NCBI GenBank assembly: GCA_017402845.1
Contig: JAFPLH010000008.1
Coordinates: 1-35,926 of the forward strand
Direction of reading: 5' to 3'
From: Clostridia bacterium
GTDB lineage: Bacteria > Bacillota > Clostridia > Oscillospirales > Acutalibacteraceae
Length of the DNA: 35,926 nt
Shown piece by piece: positions 8,244 through 16,920 of the stretch. Position 1 is the first letter of the stretch; the number at the start of each line of letters is the position of its first letter. The notes under the pieces were generated by a model. The model saw only the letters and a list, made by a program, of their open reading frames with translations, ran no database searches and was not told the DNA's origin. The position numbers were made by a program, and so were the translations under genes.

Positions 8244-9452
8244 ATGTTAAGGCAGCTTAAAATTCGCTTTATTCTGCTTGCGGTCATTTCTATGACCGTC
8301 ACGCTTGCGGCGGCTTTTACTGCGGTGAATATTACGCTGCGTGTAAGGCTTGCCGCCCGCACTGATACTATCATCGAGTTTTTGTATGAGAATGACGGCG
8401 CGTTCCCGATCATACCACGAGATGAAGAAAGTCATATTTTCCATGACGAGATCCCATTTCAGACAAGATATATTTCGGCGGTACTCTCCGACGACGAGAT
8501 AAATTCAGCAGACTATTCACATATTGCAATAAACAAAATACCGGATATCACATTACAAATAAAAGAGATCGCCCGCAGCGGAAAGAAAAAGGGCTATTAC
8601 GGTACATATCGTTTCGGCTGCTTTGAATATAACAGCGGACTTATGGTAATTGCCGTAGACTGTCAGCAAGACCTGAACATTCTTCACACTTTGCTTATGA
8701 TAACGCTTGTTACTATAATCTCTTGTATTGTGGCAGTATTGATAATACTGACCGTTGTATCGGGTACGATAATCAAGCCGTTTGAAGAAAACCGACAAAA
8801 ACAGCGGCGGTTTATTACAGACGCAGGTCACGAGCTTAAAACGCCGATAGCCGTTATTCAGTCAAATGCGGAGGTAATGGAGATGATAGACGGCGGCAAT
8901 AAGTGGATAGATAATATAAAAGCTCAGACCTCAAGAATGAGCAATCTCGTTAAAGGGTTGATAGAGCTTTCAAAAATGGACGAACAGATCATTTCCGAAA
9001 AGGAAAAGCAGCGTATTATACTAACCGAAATCGCAGCAAACAGTGTTGAGGCTTTTTCTGCCTCCGCACAGACAAAGAACATTCAAATTGAAACGCATAT
9101 AGAACCGAATGTTGCCGTTATGGGTGATCTTGAAGATATTGTACGATTAGTCGGTATTCTGCTTGATAATGCGGTAAAGTATACCGATGAACGGAAGAAA
9201 ATAGAAGTAACGCTTACACAAAAATCGAAAAAGGTTGTGCTTACCGTATCTAATACCTGCAAAGGTCTTGACAGGGAGAGTGTAAAGAAATTCTTCGACA
9301 GATTTTACAGAAGCGACGCTTCACGAAACAGCGATACAGGCGGTTACGGTATCGGCTTGTCAATGGCTCAGATGATAGTGCAAAACCACAAGGGTAAGCT
9401 TAATGTATCATATACTGATGACGAAAGAGTCGTTTTTACAGCAGAACTTTGA
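8244..9452 (+). CDS. Sensor histidine kinase
   Basis: 402 residues. Helix 1 is about 8-29, followed by an extracytoplasmic region of about 120 residues and helix 2 at about 150-176. No clear HAMP domain follows. The HisKA motif DAGHELKTPIAVIQ carries His196. The ATPase domain shows the N box (LLDNAVKYT), the F box (FFDRFYR) and a G box (GGYGIGLSMAQ). Cognate partner of the adjacent OmpR-type regulator. The sensor part matches no family I can name. A small membrane protein gene follows 40 bp downstream and may belong to the same unit. Confidence 0.93.
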   Translation: MLRQLKIRFILLAVISMTVTLAAAFTAVNITLRVRLAARTDTIIEFLYENDGAFPIIPRDEESHIFHDEIPFQTRYISAVLSDDEINSADYSHIAINKIPDITLQIKEIARSGKKKGYYGTYRFGCFEYNSGLMVIAVDCQQDLNILHTLLMITLVTIISCIVAVLIILTVVSGTIIKPFEENRQKQRRFITDAGHELKTPIAVIQSNAEVMEMIDGGNKWIDNIKAQTSRMSNLVKGLIELSKMDEQIISEKEKQRIILTEIAANSVEAFSASAQTKNIQIETHIEPNVAVMGDLEDIVRLVGILLDNAVKYTDERKKIEVTLTQKSKKVVLTVSNTCKGLDRESVKKFFDRFYRSDASRNSDTGGYGIGLSMAQMIVQNHKGKLNVSYTDDERVVFTAEL

Positions 9453-9492
9453 ATAATGTACAGTAAGCACCTACAATATAAGGGGTGATAAT

Positions 9493-9765
9493 ATGGCTGT
9501 GGTTTCCGCTTTTATGTGGTGGGGAATAGCAGTTTTTCTTTTGAGATTAGGCATAAAAGAAAATAAAATATACCTGATCTTTTCAGTATACTTCGTGTTT
9601 AATGGTATCTGGTGGATCGTGTCCGCCTATAATTCAGCCGATATGTTTCACGGCAGCTTGGGAATTATATACCGAGCTATAACCGCTGTGTTTCTGGTGA
9701 TAGGCTGTGTGTTTTACTACCTTTACAAAACAAAAAATACAGACAAAAATAACAACGAAAAATGA
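9493..9765 (+). CDS. Small membrane protein, unknown
   Basis: 90 residues with three hydrophobic segments (about 3-20, 24-44, 55-78) and a short charged C-terminal tail rich in Lys and Asn. I do not recognise the family. The ATG is preceded by AAGGGGTGAT at good spacing, so expression is credible. As last gene after the kinase it could be an accessory to the two-component system, which is inference from position only. Its stop lies within the terminator stem. Confidence 0.7.
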   Translation: MAVVSAFMWWGIAVFLLRLGIKENKIYLIFSVYFVFNGIWWIVSAYNSADMFHGSLGIIYRAITAVFLVIGCVFYYLYKTKNTDKNNNEK

Positions 9766-9797
9766 CGTTCCCGATTTGGCGGAAACGTCATTTTTTT
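9760..9797 (+). terminator. Bidirectional terminator
   Basis: AAATGACGTT (9760-9769) pairs with AACGTCATTT (9784-9793), followed by a run of T; A residues on the left give a U-run on the minus strand. It ends the metF-kinase unit and the convergent VanY-like gene. Confidence 0.88.
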
Positions 9798-11157
9798 AAT
9801 AATTATATTCTGATGATATACCGAAGTATTCTTCAAGCGTCAGACCGCTTTCGTATATCGTCTGCGCCATATCTCCAATGTAGCGAATATGCCACGGCTC
9901 GTATTTATAGCCTGTTATGCTTTCTTTGCCCTGCGGATAACGTATTATAAAACCGTATTCGTAACAATGCTCCTCAAGCCAAATTGCCTCAGGTGTACCT
10001 GCAAAATAGTCGCCCGCATAATTGCAGTCGACAGCAAGTCCAGTCTGATGCTCCGAATGTCCCGGACGTGCAGAAAATCTGTCTGCTGCCTCTCGTCCAT
10101 ACATTGATACATAACCGTTATAAAGCTGCTCCTGTGTGCTGTATGACCTGAAACCCGATGATACATATATATTTATTCCGTCCTCCGCCGCACCGTGGCG
10201 CAGTTCTTCAAAAGCTGCCGCACATTCTGAGGTCAGTCCGCCGGGATTGTAATCTCTTGGCAAAGAGTATGTTTTGTTTACGATAAGTATACCGTCAATA
10301 TAATATTCCTGCGGAGCATTATCGTCTATCGCAGGCTCACGAGGCTTTGCAACAGTAACATCTATCTGAGCTGCTGCGTCTTTGTTGCTTTCAGATACTG
10401 CCGTGATAATGCAAGAACCTTCTTCACACCCGGTAATACAGCCGCTGCTGTCTACGGTAGCAATAAATTCGTTTGACGAGCTCCAGTTGATCTTATCGTT
10501 ATCAATATCATTACTCGGAGTAAATGTTACAACAGGCGTTGCCTTTTCTCCTATATCAATTGTTATCGCCTTATAGTTTAGCGAGATAGCTTCAACCTGC
10601 TGCGGCTTCTGATCTTCATTATCATTATTTCTTTCAGACGTTGCAGTTTGCTGTTCGCTCTGCGAAGATGACAAACTCTGTTTTTTTCTAACAGTTACCT
10701 TAATGCTTTCGTATATATCGCTGTTTGTCTGTGCGGCTGCAGTAATAACGCATTTGCCCTCTTTAACTGCGGTAACAATACCCTCGTCAGTTACATCTGC
10801 GATAGTTTTATCGCTGCTTGACCATACGGCTTTTTCATTCATCGGTATTACTTCAGCAGTAAGCAAAAAGGTTTCTCCCTCATTAATAGTGATGTCCTTT
10901 GAGCTTACAGTTATTTTTTCAGCTTTTAATGCGTCTGATGAAATATCGTCATTGTTTTTAGCTTTGATATCACCGTCCTTTTCGGCTGTATCGGTATTCA
11001 TTGTTTCGTCGAATGTGGCGGTACTCTCCGGCGTCATCGGTGTATCAGACAATTGAGAAGAACTGCCGGTTTTCGGTGTATCTTCTTTTGTACACGCTGT
11101 AACCGTTAGTCCCAATAATATCAAAGATAATAACAATGCAGTTAGTTTTTTATACAA
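9796..11157 (-). CDS. Lipoprotein D,D-carboxypeptidase (VanY/peptidase M15B) with two bacterial Ig-like domains
   Basis: 453 residues. The signal peptide ends in a lipobox (LTVTAC), predicting diacylglyceryl anchoring outside the membrane. After a Ser/Thr/Asp-rich linker come two BIG_2-type domains (about 80-160 and 190-270), each with the WSSS...I.TV...G.....GSC/KCxITA pattern. The C-terminal M15B domain has SSGFRSY, the zinc ligands in GHSEHQTGLAVD, and EPWH with the catalytic Glu/His region. Likely trims D-Ala from peptidoglycan stem peptides. Start TTG at 11157 with AAGGAG 10 nt upstream; the nearby ATG runs into a stop. A short repeat element abuts the ribosome site. No vanA-type genes are nearby, so a resistance role is not indicated. 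Confidence 0.87.
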   Translation of the reverse strand: MYKKLTALLLSLILLGLTVTACTKEDTPKTGSSSQLSDTPMTPESTATFDETMNTDTAEKDGDIKAKNNDDISSDALKAEKITVSSKDITINEGETFLLTAEVIPMNEKAVWSSSDKTIADVTDEGIVTAVKEGKCVITAAAQTNSDIYESIKVTVRKKQSLSSSQSEQQTATSERNNDNEDQKPQQVEAISLNYKAITIDIGEKATPVVTFTPSNDIDNDKINWSSSNEFIATVDSSGCITGCEEGSCIITAVSESNKDAAAQIDVTVAKPREPAIDDNAPQEYYIDGILIVNKTYSLPRDYNPGGLTSECAAAFEELRHGAAEDGINIYVSSGFRSYSTQEQLYNGYVSMYGREAADRFSARPGHSEHQTGLAVDCNYAGDYFAGTPEAIWLEEHCYEYGFIIRYPQGKESITGYKYEPWHIRYIGDMAQTIYESGLTLEEYFGISSEYNY

Positions 11158-11175
11158 AAAAATTCATCTCCTTAT

Positions 11176-11243
11176 GGCAACACCGCACAAAGACAGTACC
11201 AAATCGGCGTGCATATTCGGCACTGTCTTTGTGAGGTATTGCC
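11176..11243. repeat. 68-bp palindromic element
   Basis: Left arm starts GGCAACACCGCACAAAG (11176) and right arm ends with TTTGTGAGGTATTGCC (11243). The 22-bp arms differ at few positions and share an inner ACAGT/ACTGT. The left end matches 3348-3363 in 15 of 16 bases. It lies directly upstream of the ribosome site of the VanY-like gene. Confidence 0.65.
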
Positions 11244-11280
11244 TTAAAAAAAGAGCCGAGCAATACAGCCCGGACTCTTG
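11244..11280 (-). terminator. Terminator of the pseudopilin gene
   Basis: On the minus strand AAGAGTCCGGGC (from 11279) pairs with GCTCGGCTCTT with one bulge, followed by seven T. It lies about 50 bp beyond the pilin stop. Confidence 0.75.
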
Positions 11281-11329
11281 ATAATACAGTGTATGCCGTA
11301 AGAACTTGCTATGACTATATCAAAATCGG

Positions 11330-11791
11330 TCACTCTAACTGATAAAGACGTTTTGACATATCATACGGTTCAAGACTTGTGGCTGATTTTAAGTATGCGG
11401 ATTCTTTTGAATTATCCCAATAAATAGCATAAGCATAATGACCAATATAACGAACGCTCATAACCTCAGCCTCAATAGCGTTTTCAGCCAAAACATCAGA
11501 AACTGTTGCCAGTCTGATATTTTTGTTATTGTATGAGAGCTGCATACCGGCATGTGAATTTGCCATTGCTTCTTTAATAACTATCTCAACAGTCTGACAG
11601 TCTGACTTCATTACAGAAAGCTTAGAGCTGTTTATAAGGCTTGTGATAACAGGAATTGCTATTGCTGCCAGAATTGCCAGAACAGCAATTACTATTACAA
11701 GTTCAACCAAAGTAAATGCCTTTTTTGACGCTTTCTTTTTCTTAGTTTTAAATTTTTGACTGCCGACGTTTAACCGATCGGTCATCATCAT
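11330..11791 (-). CDS. Type IV pseudopilin-like protein (ComGC/PilA-type N terminus)
   Basis: 153 residues. A basic leader of about 27 residues rich in Lys is followed by AFTLVELVIVIAVLAILAAI, the class III prepilin signal and hydrophobic helix with Glu5. The residue before Phe is Ala, not the usual Gly, at the prepilin peptidase site. The C-terminal 100 residues form a small globular domain I do not recognise. ATG at 11791, first of three consecutive ATG codons, with AAGGGGG 7 nt upstream. No pilus ATPase, platform or peptidase gene is adjacent, so it is an orphan within the window; it could feed a pilus encoded elsewhere. Confidence 0.8.
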   Translation of the reverse strand: MMMTDRLNVGSQKFKTKKKKASKKAFTLVELVIVIAVLAILAAIAIPVITSLINSSKLSVMKSDCQTVEIVIKEAMANSHAGMQLSYNNKNIRLATVSDVLAENAIEAEVMSVRYIGHYAYAIYWDNSKESAYLKSATSLEPYDMSKRLYQLE

Positions 11792-12048
11792 GACACTTCC
11801 CCCTTAGTATCAATCTTGCTTAAAATTCACAAAAGGCGAATTACACTTGTGTGATTCCCAAAACACATTATAATAACGCTTTTGCAAAAATTCCGATTAC
11901 TTTCTAAATACGAATATAAAATAAATAATACGCTCCGGATCCCTTTGGTAAAAACAAACAATTCTCCTTATATCAAATAATAAAGTGTACTACAAAAAAA
12001 ATCAACGGTCAAAAATAGTAATTTGTGTGATTTTATAAAAAAATAATA
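11792..12048. other. AT-rich intergenic region
   Basis: Holds the pseudopilin ribosome site and a possible -10 (TATAAT on the minus strand, 11867-11872) without a convincing -35. Nothing else is seen. Confidence 0.5.
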
Positions 12049-12101
12049 ACACCTACGGAACAAAAGGGGGTGACCTTTTTGTGTGGTGCGTTCCGCAGGT
12101 G
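12042..12101 (-). terminator. Terminator of the glucokinase gene
   Basis: On the minus strand CACCTGCGGAAC (12101-12090) pairs with GTTCCGTAGGTG (12061-12050) with one G-U pair, followed by TTATTATTTTTTT. Confidence 0.85.
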
Positions 12102-12120
12102 TATTAGACAAAGTAATAAA

Positions 12121-13080
12121 TCAAACCAAATTGCCGAGCAAAGCGGCACCGATAACACCGGCGTCATTGCCAAGCTTAGCAACACACACGATAGTCTGCT
12201 TATCGTTATGCTTAGTATAACGTTCTTTTTCAACTATCTTCATGAGAGGATCAATGAGGTTATCGCCCTCTTTGCTGATACCTCCGCCAATGCAAAGCAC
12301 ATCAGGCTGAAAAATATTTATAACATTAACGATACCCGTTGCAAGGTAACCTATGTATTCTTTGACAACCGAAGCACCAACCTTGTCGCCCTCACGCATA
12401 GCATTGAAAGCAGTAATACCATTCACCTTATTAACATCACCGTTTACAGATTTAAGCATGAACGATTGCAAAGGGTTCTCCTTCTCTATTGCTTCTTTGG
12501 TCAGGTTAATAAGACCTGTTGCAGAAGCATAAGCCTCCCAGCAGCCATTTCTGCCGCAGTTACAATGTCTGCCGTTATGAACAATAACCATATGTCCAAG
12601 CTCGGCACCTGCTTTATTTGAGCCGCTGTATATTTTGCCGTCGATAATAATACCGCCGCCAACGCCTGTACCCAAAGTAATAGCAACAGCATTTGTGCTG
12701 CCTTTAGCCGCACCTGCCAGATACTCTCCGTATGCGGCAGCGTTTGCGTCATTTTCTATAAGAACCTTTTTGCCAAGTCTTTCTTCCATCATCTTAACGA
12801 TTTTCCAGTTATGAAAACCGAAGTTTGCAGAATACTCTATAATACCGGTATCAGGATCCACAGCACCGGGAACGCCGATACCTACCCATTCAACCTCATC
12901 AAGTGAAACCTCTGCTTTTGCAAGAGCCTGCATTGTAACAGAAGCCATCGAATCGCAGATCTCGCTCTCAGGGCGAGGAACAGCAGTTTTACAGTCGGCT
13001 TTTGCAATTATCTTATAGTTTTCGTCAACAACGCCGGCTACAATATTTGTACCGCCCAGATCTATTCCAATATAATACAT
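12121..13080 (-). CDS. ROK-family glucokinase
   Basis: 319 residues. ATP-dependent phosphorylation of glucose or a related hexose in the cytoplasm. Visible are the phosphate-binding IGIDLGGTNI, GIGVPGAVD, ENDANAAAYGE with the catalytic Asp, TLGTGVGGGI, and the ROK zinc motif within GRHCNCGRNGCWEAYAS (CxCGxxGCxE). No N-terminal DNA-binding domain, so an enzyme rather than a NagC/XylR-type repressor. The ATG at 13080 follows GAAGTGAT; a TTG six codons upstream lacks a ribosome site. Single gene with its own promoter and terminator. Confidence 0.93.
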   Translation of the reverse strand: MYYIGIDLGGTNIVAGVVDENYKIIAKADCKTAVPRPESEICDSMASVTMQALAKAEVSLDEVEWVGIGVPGAVDPDTGIIEYSANFGFHNWKIVKMMEERLGKKVLIENDANAAAYGEYLAGAAKGSTNAVAITLGTGVGGGIIIDGKIYSGSNKAGAELGHMVIVHNGRHCNCGRNGCWEAYASATGLINLTKEAIEKENPLQSFMLKSVNGDVNKVNGITAFNAMREGDKVGASVVKEYIGYLATGIVNVINIFQPDVLCIGGGISKEGDNLIDPLMKIVEKERYTKHNDKQTIVCVAKLGNDAGVIGAALLGNLV

Positions 13081-13115
13081 CGTTATCACTTCTTTCAAAG
13101 TTTAATTCCAATATT

Positions 13116-13144
13116 ATTATACCATATTACAATAAAAATCACCA
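13116..13144 (-). promoter_or_regulatory. Promoter of the glucokinase gene
   Basis: Minus strand: extended -10 TGGTATAAT with TATAAT at 13121-13116, and a weak -35 (TGGTGA) 17 bp upstream. Confidence 0.6.
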
Positions 13145-13315
13145 TTGACCGATTGTATAAATCGGAATTTTTTTATTGTGCATATTATACAAATAGTCAA
13201 CTTTCGCCCAATTTTTTTATAGCTTTTTAATTATGAAAGCGGCTGTTTCTATCTGTTTTAATAATGTTAGGGAATATACATCTCGGCGGCATGAGCTATC
13301 TTTTTAAAAAAACTA

Positions 13316-13344
13316 TTGCAAATGATTTAAAAATGGTTTAAAAT
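13316..13344 (+). promoter_or_regulatory. Promoter of the cyclophilin gene
   Basis: TTGCAA (13316-13321), 17-bp spacer, TAAAAT (13339-13344). The stretch from 13145 to 13315 holds nothing else recognisable. Confidence 0.65.
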
Positions 13345-13392
13345 ATAAAAGCGTATATATTTATATGTTTAAACGAAAAGGAGAAATGATTT

Positions 13393-14328
13393 ATGTACAA
13401 GAAGTATTGCGCATTGCTTTTAACTCTTTCAATTGCAATGTGTGGTCTTGCCGCAGGCTGTGACAGCAAAAACGGCACAGGTGAAACCGAATCACAGGCA
13501 GCTTCTCAGCAGCCTGCCGAAGATAACTCACAGGCTGAAACAACGAGCAGCGATGCACAGTATTCATTAGAAGAACTCGGACTCGGCGCAAATTATCTCG
13601 ACGACACACAGCATAAGGTAGGCTATCAGCTTGAATCTCCCGACGAGGGCGACGAAATAGCAATCATTCACACAAACAAGGGCGACATCACAATCAGATT
13701 CTTCCCCGACGCAGCTCCGAAGGCTGTTGAGAATTTTATTACTCTTTCAAAAGACGGATATTACGACGGTATTATTTTCCACCGCATTATTGACGGCTTT
13801 ATGATACAGGGCGGCGATCCGACAGGCACAGGCACAGGCGGCGAAAGTGTAAGCGGTAAGGATTTTGAGGATGAGTTCTCAAACAAGCTCTTCAACATCA
13901 GAGGTTCTGTTGCAATGGCTAACAGAGGTCCTGACACAAACAGTTCTCAGTTTTTCATCAACCAGGCAAAAACGGCTGATTTTTCTTTGGCTGAAAGAAA
14001 CTGGACTCAGATATATGATATGATGTGTCAGGCAAAAAAGACAGACACTCTTGACAGCTTTATATCTTATTACAGCTCATACTACACAAACTTTTACAAT
14101 ACCGATATGATCTCCGACGAGATAAAGGAGTTCTACCAGAAGCAGGGCGGTAATCCGCAGCTTGACGGCGCATTCAATATGCTTGACAGAGGTCACACAG
14201 TATTCGCTCAGGTTATCGACGGTATGGACGTTGTAGACGCAATTGCTGCCGTTGAAACAGACTCAAACAACAAGCCGGTTGACGACGTTGTTATTGAAAC
14301 TGTTGAGATCACAACATTTAAAAAATAA
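13393..14328 (+). CDS. Cyclophilin-type peptidyl-prolyl isomerase, lipoprotein
   Basis: 311 residues. The signal peptide ends in the lipobox LAAGC, so the mature protein is anchored on the outer face of the membrane. A Gln/Ser/Glu-rich linker to about residue 60 precedes a cyclophilin domain: DITIRFFPDAAPKAVENF, IIFHRIIDGFMIQGGDP with the catalytic Arg, and ANRGPDTNSSQFFI. A helical insert of about 50 residues (about 200-255) interrupts the fold before GHTVFAQVIDGMDVVDAI. Likely assists folding of secreted proteins by prolyl isomerisation. GGAG precedes the ATG. Single gene with promoter and terminator. Confidence 0.93.
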   Translation: MYKKYCALLLTLSIAMCGLAAGCDSKNGTGETESQAASQQPAEDNSQAETTSSDAQYSLEELGLGANYLDDTQHKVGYQLESPDEGDEIAIIHTNKGDITIRFFPDAAPKAVENFITLSKDGYYDGIIFHRIIDGFMIQGGDPTGTGTGGESVSGKDFEDEFSNKLFNIRGSVAMANRGPDTNSSQFFINQAKTADFSLAERNWTQIYDMMCQAKKTDTLDSFISYYSSYYTNFYNTDMISDEIKEFYQKQGGNPQLDGAFNMLDRGHTVFAQVIDGMDVVDAIAAVETDSNNKPVDDVVIETVEITTFKK

Positions 14329-14349
14329 TTTGCAATTTGCTTTATTATT

Positions 14350-14383
14350 GAGCAGCGTGCTGTATGTACGCTGTTCTTTTTTT
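14350..14383 (+). terminator. Terminator after the cyclophilin gene
   Basis: GAGCAGCGTGC (14350-14360) pairs with GTACGCTGTTC (14366-14376), two non-Watson-Crick positions, followed by seven T. Confidence 0.8.
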
Positions 14384-14388
14384 ATCTT

Positions 14389-16707
14389 TTAATTGTCCAT
14401 TATTCTCATACCGATAACGGTGATATCGTCATCACGGCAAAGCTTACTGCCAATAGTTGCTTCGTCAATAATATCATTCACAAGCTCCTGAATATCGCTG
14501 CCCTCAAAATCACGCATCATTGCTCCTATCCACTCATCACTTACAGAAACAGCGCCGTCTGTTATCATAACAACAATATCTCCGTCCTTTACGCTCATAT
14601 CGTCATGCGAAAGCTTTATGTCTGTGAGTATTCCTGCCGGCAGCGACGACGGCTCTATTCTATGTATTTTTCCGCTTTTTCGCACAAAGGTCACAGGCGC
14701 TCCCGCTTTCATCAAAAAAAGCTCACCCGAAAACAGGTCTACGCTTGCTATATCGACTGTTGCAAGAGATTCGTCCCTCGACTTGACCATAAGCGCGGAA
14801 TTTGCTACGCTTAACGCACAGTCAAAATCAAAGCCTGCTTTCAGAAGCTTTGTAATTATGCTTACAGCCATTCCGGAATCTACCGTTGCTCTGCCGCCTG
14901 TACCCATACCGTCACTTATAACGGCAACAAATCTCCCCTGCCCGTCCTGAAAATAATTAAAGCTGTCGCCGCACAGCGTTCTGTCACCGCATATATGCTG
15001 TGACGTGCCTATCTGAATATCAAACTTCGGCTTTTCGCAAAGCAGCGCTCTTTTTCTGCTGCCCACATTTGTAATGTGAGGCGGCTCAAGTCTGCGTCCG
15101 CATATTTTCGATATCTCCTGTGAAAAGCTGCCCTTATCAAAGATCTTGCGTCCGTTCTCTATCAGCTCTATTTCAACTGATATTCTCCCCCTGCGGTCAT
15201 AACGGCAGCTGCAATCTATCGGTAAATAACCGTGCGCTTTCAGGTATGCGCATACTCGCTCGCTTGCAGAGGGATCAAACCTTTCAAAGCGTTCAAATTC
15301 ATTTTTAAACCCTGCAAGAATATCGCCCAATCCGCTGAATTGGCTTGCAACAACTCCCCTTATCTGTGTAATGCGAGCCTCAGCAACAAGATAACTTCTG
15401 TAATTCTTATACAGCCGGTTTATGTCCTCTGCCATTTCTCCCGATTTACAGCACTTTTCATTAAAAAGACCTGTGACGTCCTGCGGTGTGATACTTCCCT
15501 TTTCGTTCAGCACAGGAGTTACGCGTTCAAACCGCTGCGGCTCTACTCTTTCTTCGTTTTGTCTGCATAATGCCCGCATACCACATCTTGTGCAGTTTAT
15601 CTCTACACATTTTTCGTATATGCCGTCAATGTTTTCAGTATAATACTCCTTCATTTTCTGTGCTACTGCGTTGACCGTACCCGAAATGCTCTTTAAAGCC
15701 TTTGAGCTCATATCAAGCCGCATAATTACAGATTTTTTCAAAGCTTCGTTATCTGCTTTTCCTGTTCCGGGCGACACAAAAACAGATAGCTTTTCTCCGA
15801 ATTCCTTGGGTACAAAAATAAATATCAGACAAGCAACGGTCGTTTCATAAAACAAGCTTACTGTCTGCGCTGTTACTCCCGATCTCAGCGAGATGATACA
15901 AGCGCACAGCATAAACACAACAGCAGAACCAACCTTCCCCCAATATGCAAAAAGCCCTGCCATAAGTCCGCCGAAGCTGTAACTTGCGGGTATAATATCG
16001 GCGTTGTCGGTTGCAATACCGAACACGATACCCGTTGCCACACCGCCGATACAGCCGCCCGCCACAGAACCGTAATACGCACAGAAAAGCACCACGGTTA
16101 CAGCTAATATTCTGCCAACGGATATACCGCCAAACGCAACAGTATTTGCGGAAAGCAGAAAAATACAGGCAGTCATTACAATGCAGGCGATCTCTTGCTG
16201 ATCGAAGGTCACAACGCCTTTTGAGCCTGCCGACAGGTTTACAGTCTGAGATAAAAAGTATGCGCCTACTGCGGCAAGCAGGCTCTCGGTTATGCACATA
16301 ATGATATCTTGTCTGCCTTTGCCCGTAACCATGATAACCACAGTACCCGTACACAAAAGCGGAGCTGCCGCCGCTATTGCCGAAAAAAGCTTACTGCGGC
16401 TGATCTTCTCAATATCTCCGAACACTCTGCGCAGTACGAACACCGTAACAACAGAGGCAACGTAACGAAAGCTTGATGTCGGGTATAATATTATGTATCC
16501 TATCATAGAACCGATAACCGCCGACAGCATATTATTATACGGTACTGCGGCACAAAAGGCTGCTCCGAACGGCGCATAGCTGCCAAATACTGCCCCATGC
16601 GACACAACAGCGCCGCACAGTAAGTATAAAGCGTTGACTGCAAGCGGTGCATACGCACCGGATATTTGTGAAAACAATTTTCTCCTTGTAAGCTGTATTG
16701 CCCTCAT
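14389..16707 (-). CDS. spoIIE: Stage II sporulation protein E, PP2C-type serine phosphatase
   Basis: 772 residues. In sporulating Firmicutes SpoIIE sits at the polar septum and dephosphorylates SpoIIAA, activating sigma-F in the forespore. The N-terminal 300 residues are strongly hydrophobic with about ten membrane helices. A central regulatory part includes Cys-rich CVEINCTRCGMRALCRQ. The C-terminal PP2C domain has VISDGMGTGGRATVDSGMAV with metal-binding Asp, DLFSGELFLMKAGAPVTFV, VVMITDGAVS and DDITVIGM. The ATG at 16707 has AAAGGATG about 6 nt upstream; the ATG at 16716 would overlap that site. Good evidence that the organism is, or recently was, a spore-former. Confidence 0.95.
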   Translation of the reverse strand: MRAIQLTRRKLFSQISGAYAPLAVNALYLLCGAVVSHGAVFGSYAPFGAAFCAAVPYNNMLSAVIGSMIGYIILYPTSSFRYVASVVTVFVLRRVFGDIEKISRSKLFSAIAAAAPLLCTGTVVIMVTGKGRQDIIMCITESLLAAVGAYFLSQTVNLSAGSKGVVTFDQQEIACIVMTACIFLLSANTVAFGGISVGRILAVTVVLFCAYYGSVAGGCIGGVATGIVFGIATDNADIIPASYSFGGLMAGLFAYWGKVGSAVVFMLCACIISLRSGVTAQTVSLFYETTVACLIFIFVPKEFGEKLSVFVSPGTGKADNEALKKSVIMRLDMSSKALKSISGTVNAVAQKMKEYYTENIDGIYEKCVEINCTRCGMRALCRQNEERVEPQRFERVTPVLNEKGSITPQDVTGLFNEKCCKSGEMAEDINRLYKNYRSYLVAEARITQIRGVVASQFSGLGDILAGFKNEFERFERFDPSASERVCAYLKAHGYLPIDCSCRYDRRGRISVEIELIENGRKIFDKGSFSQEISKICGRRLEPPHITNVGSRKRALLCEKPKFDIQIGTSQHICGDRTLCGDSFNYFQDGQGRFVAVISDGMGTGGRATVDSGMAVSIITKLLKAGFDFDCALSVANSALMVKSRDESLATVDIASVDLFSGELFLMKAGAPVTFVRKSGKIHRIEPSSLPAGILTDIKLSHDDMSVKDGDIVVMITDGAVSVSDEWIGAMMRDFEGSDIQELVNDIIDEATIGSKLCRDDDITVIGMRIMDN

Positions 16708-16738
16708 GAAAAACATCCTTTCTTTTTTTCTGAGTAAT

Positions 16739-16785
16739 ATTATATAACTTTCAAACGTATAATACTGTCGCAGACGGTTGTCGCA
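16739..16785 (-). promoter_or_regulatory. Possible spoIIE promoter with two Spo0A-box-like sites
   Basis: TATAAT on the minus strand (16744-16739) lies upstream of spoIIE. Two TGTCGCA sequences on the plus strand (16766-16772, 16779-16785) differ by one base from the TGTCGAA core of Spo0A boxes. In Bacillus spoIIE is Spo0A-activated; the link here is inference. Confidence 0.3.
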
Positions 16786-16920
16786 AAATATTAGTTACAG
16801 GTGAATCAAATACTAAAATCAAGCATAATACCGTCATACTATAAAATACTTCAATAGATTTAAAAAGGTAGTATTTTTATACAAATAGAGCCTGTTTTTC
16901 TTATCGCTTGAAAAGATTAC

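Noticed and set aside
9796..11157. Vancomycin-resistance locus
   Set aside because: Only a VanY-like domain is present; no ligase or VanH/VanX genes are nearby, and Ig-like lipoprotein architecture suggests ordinary wall metabolism.
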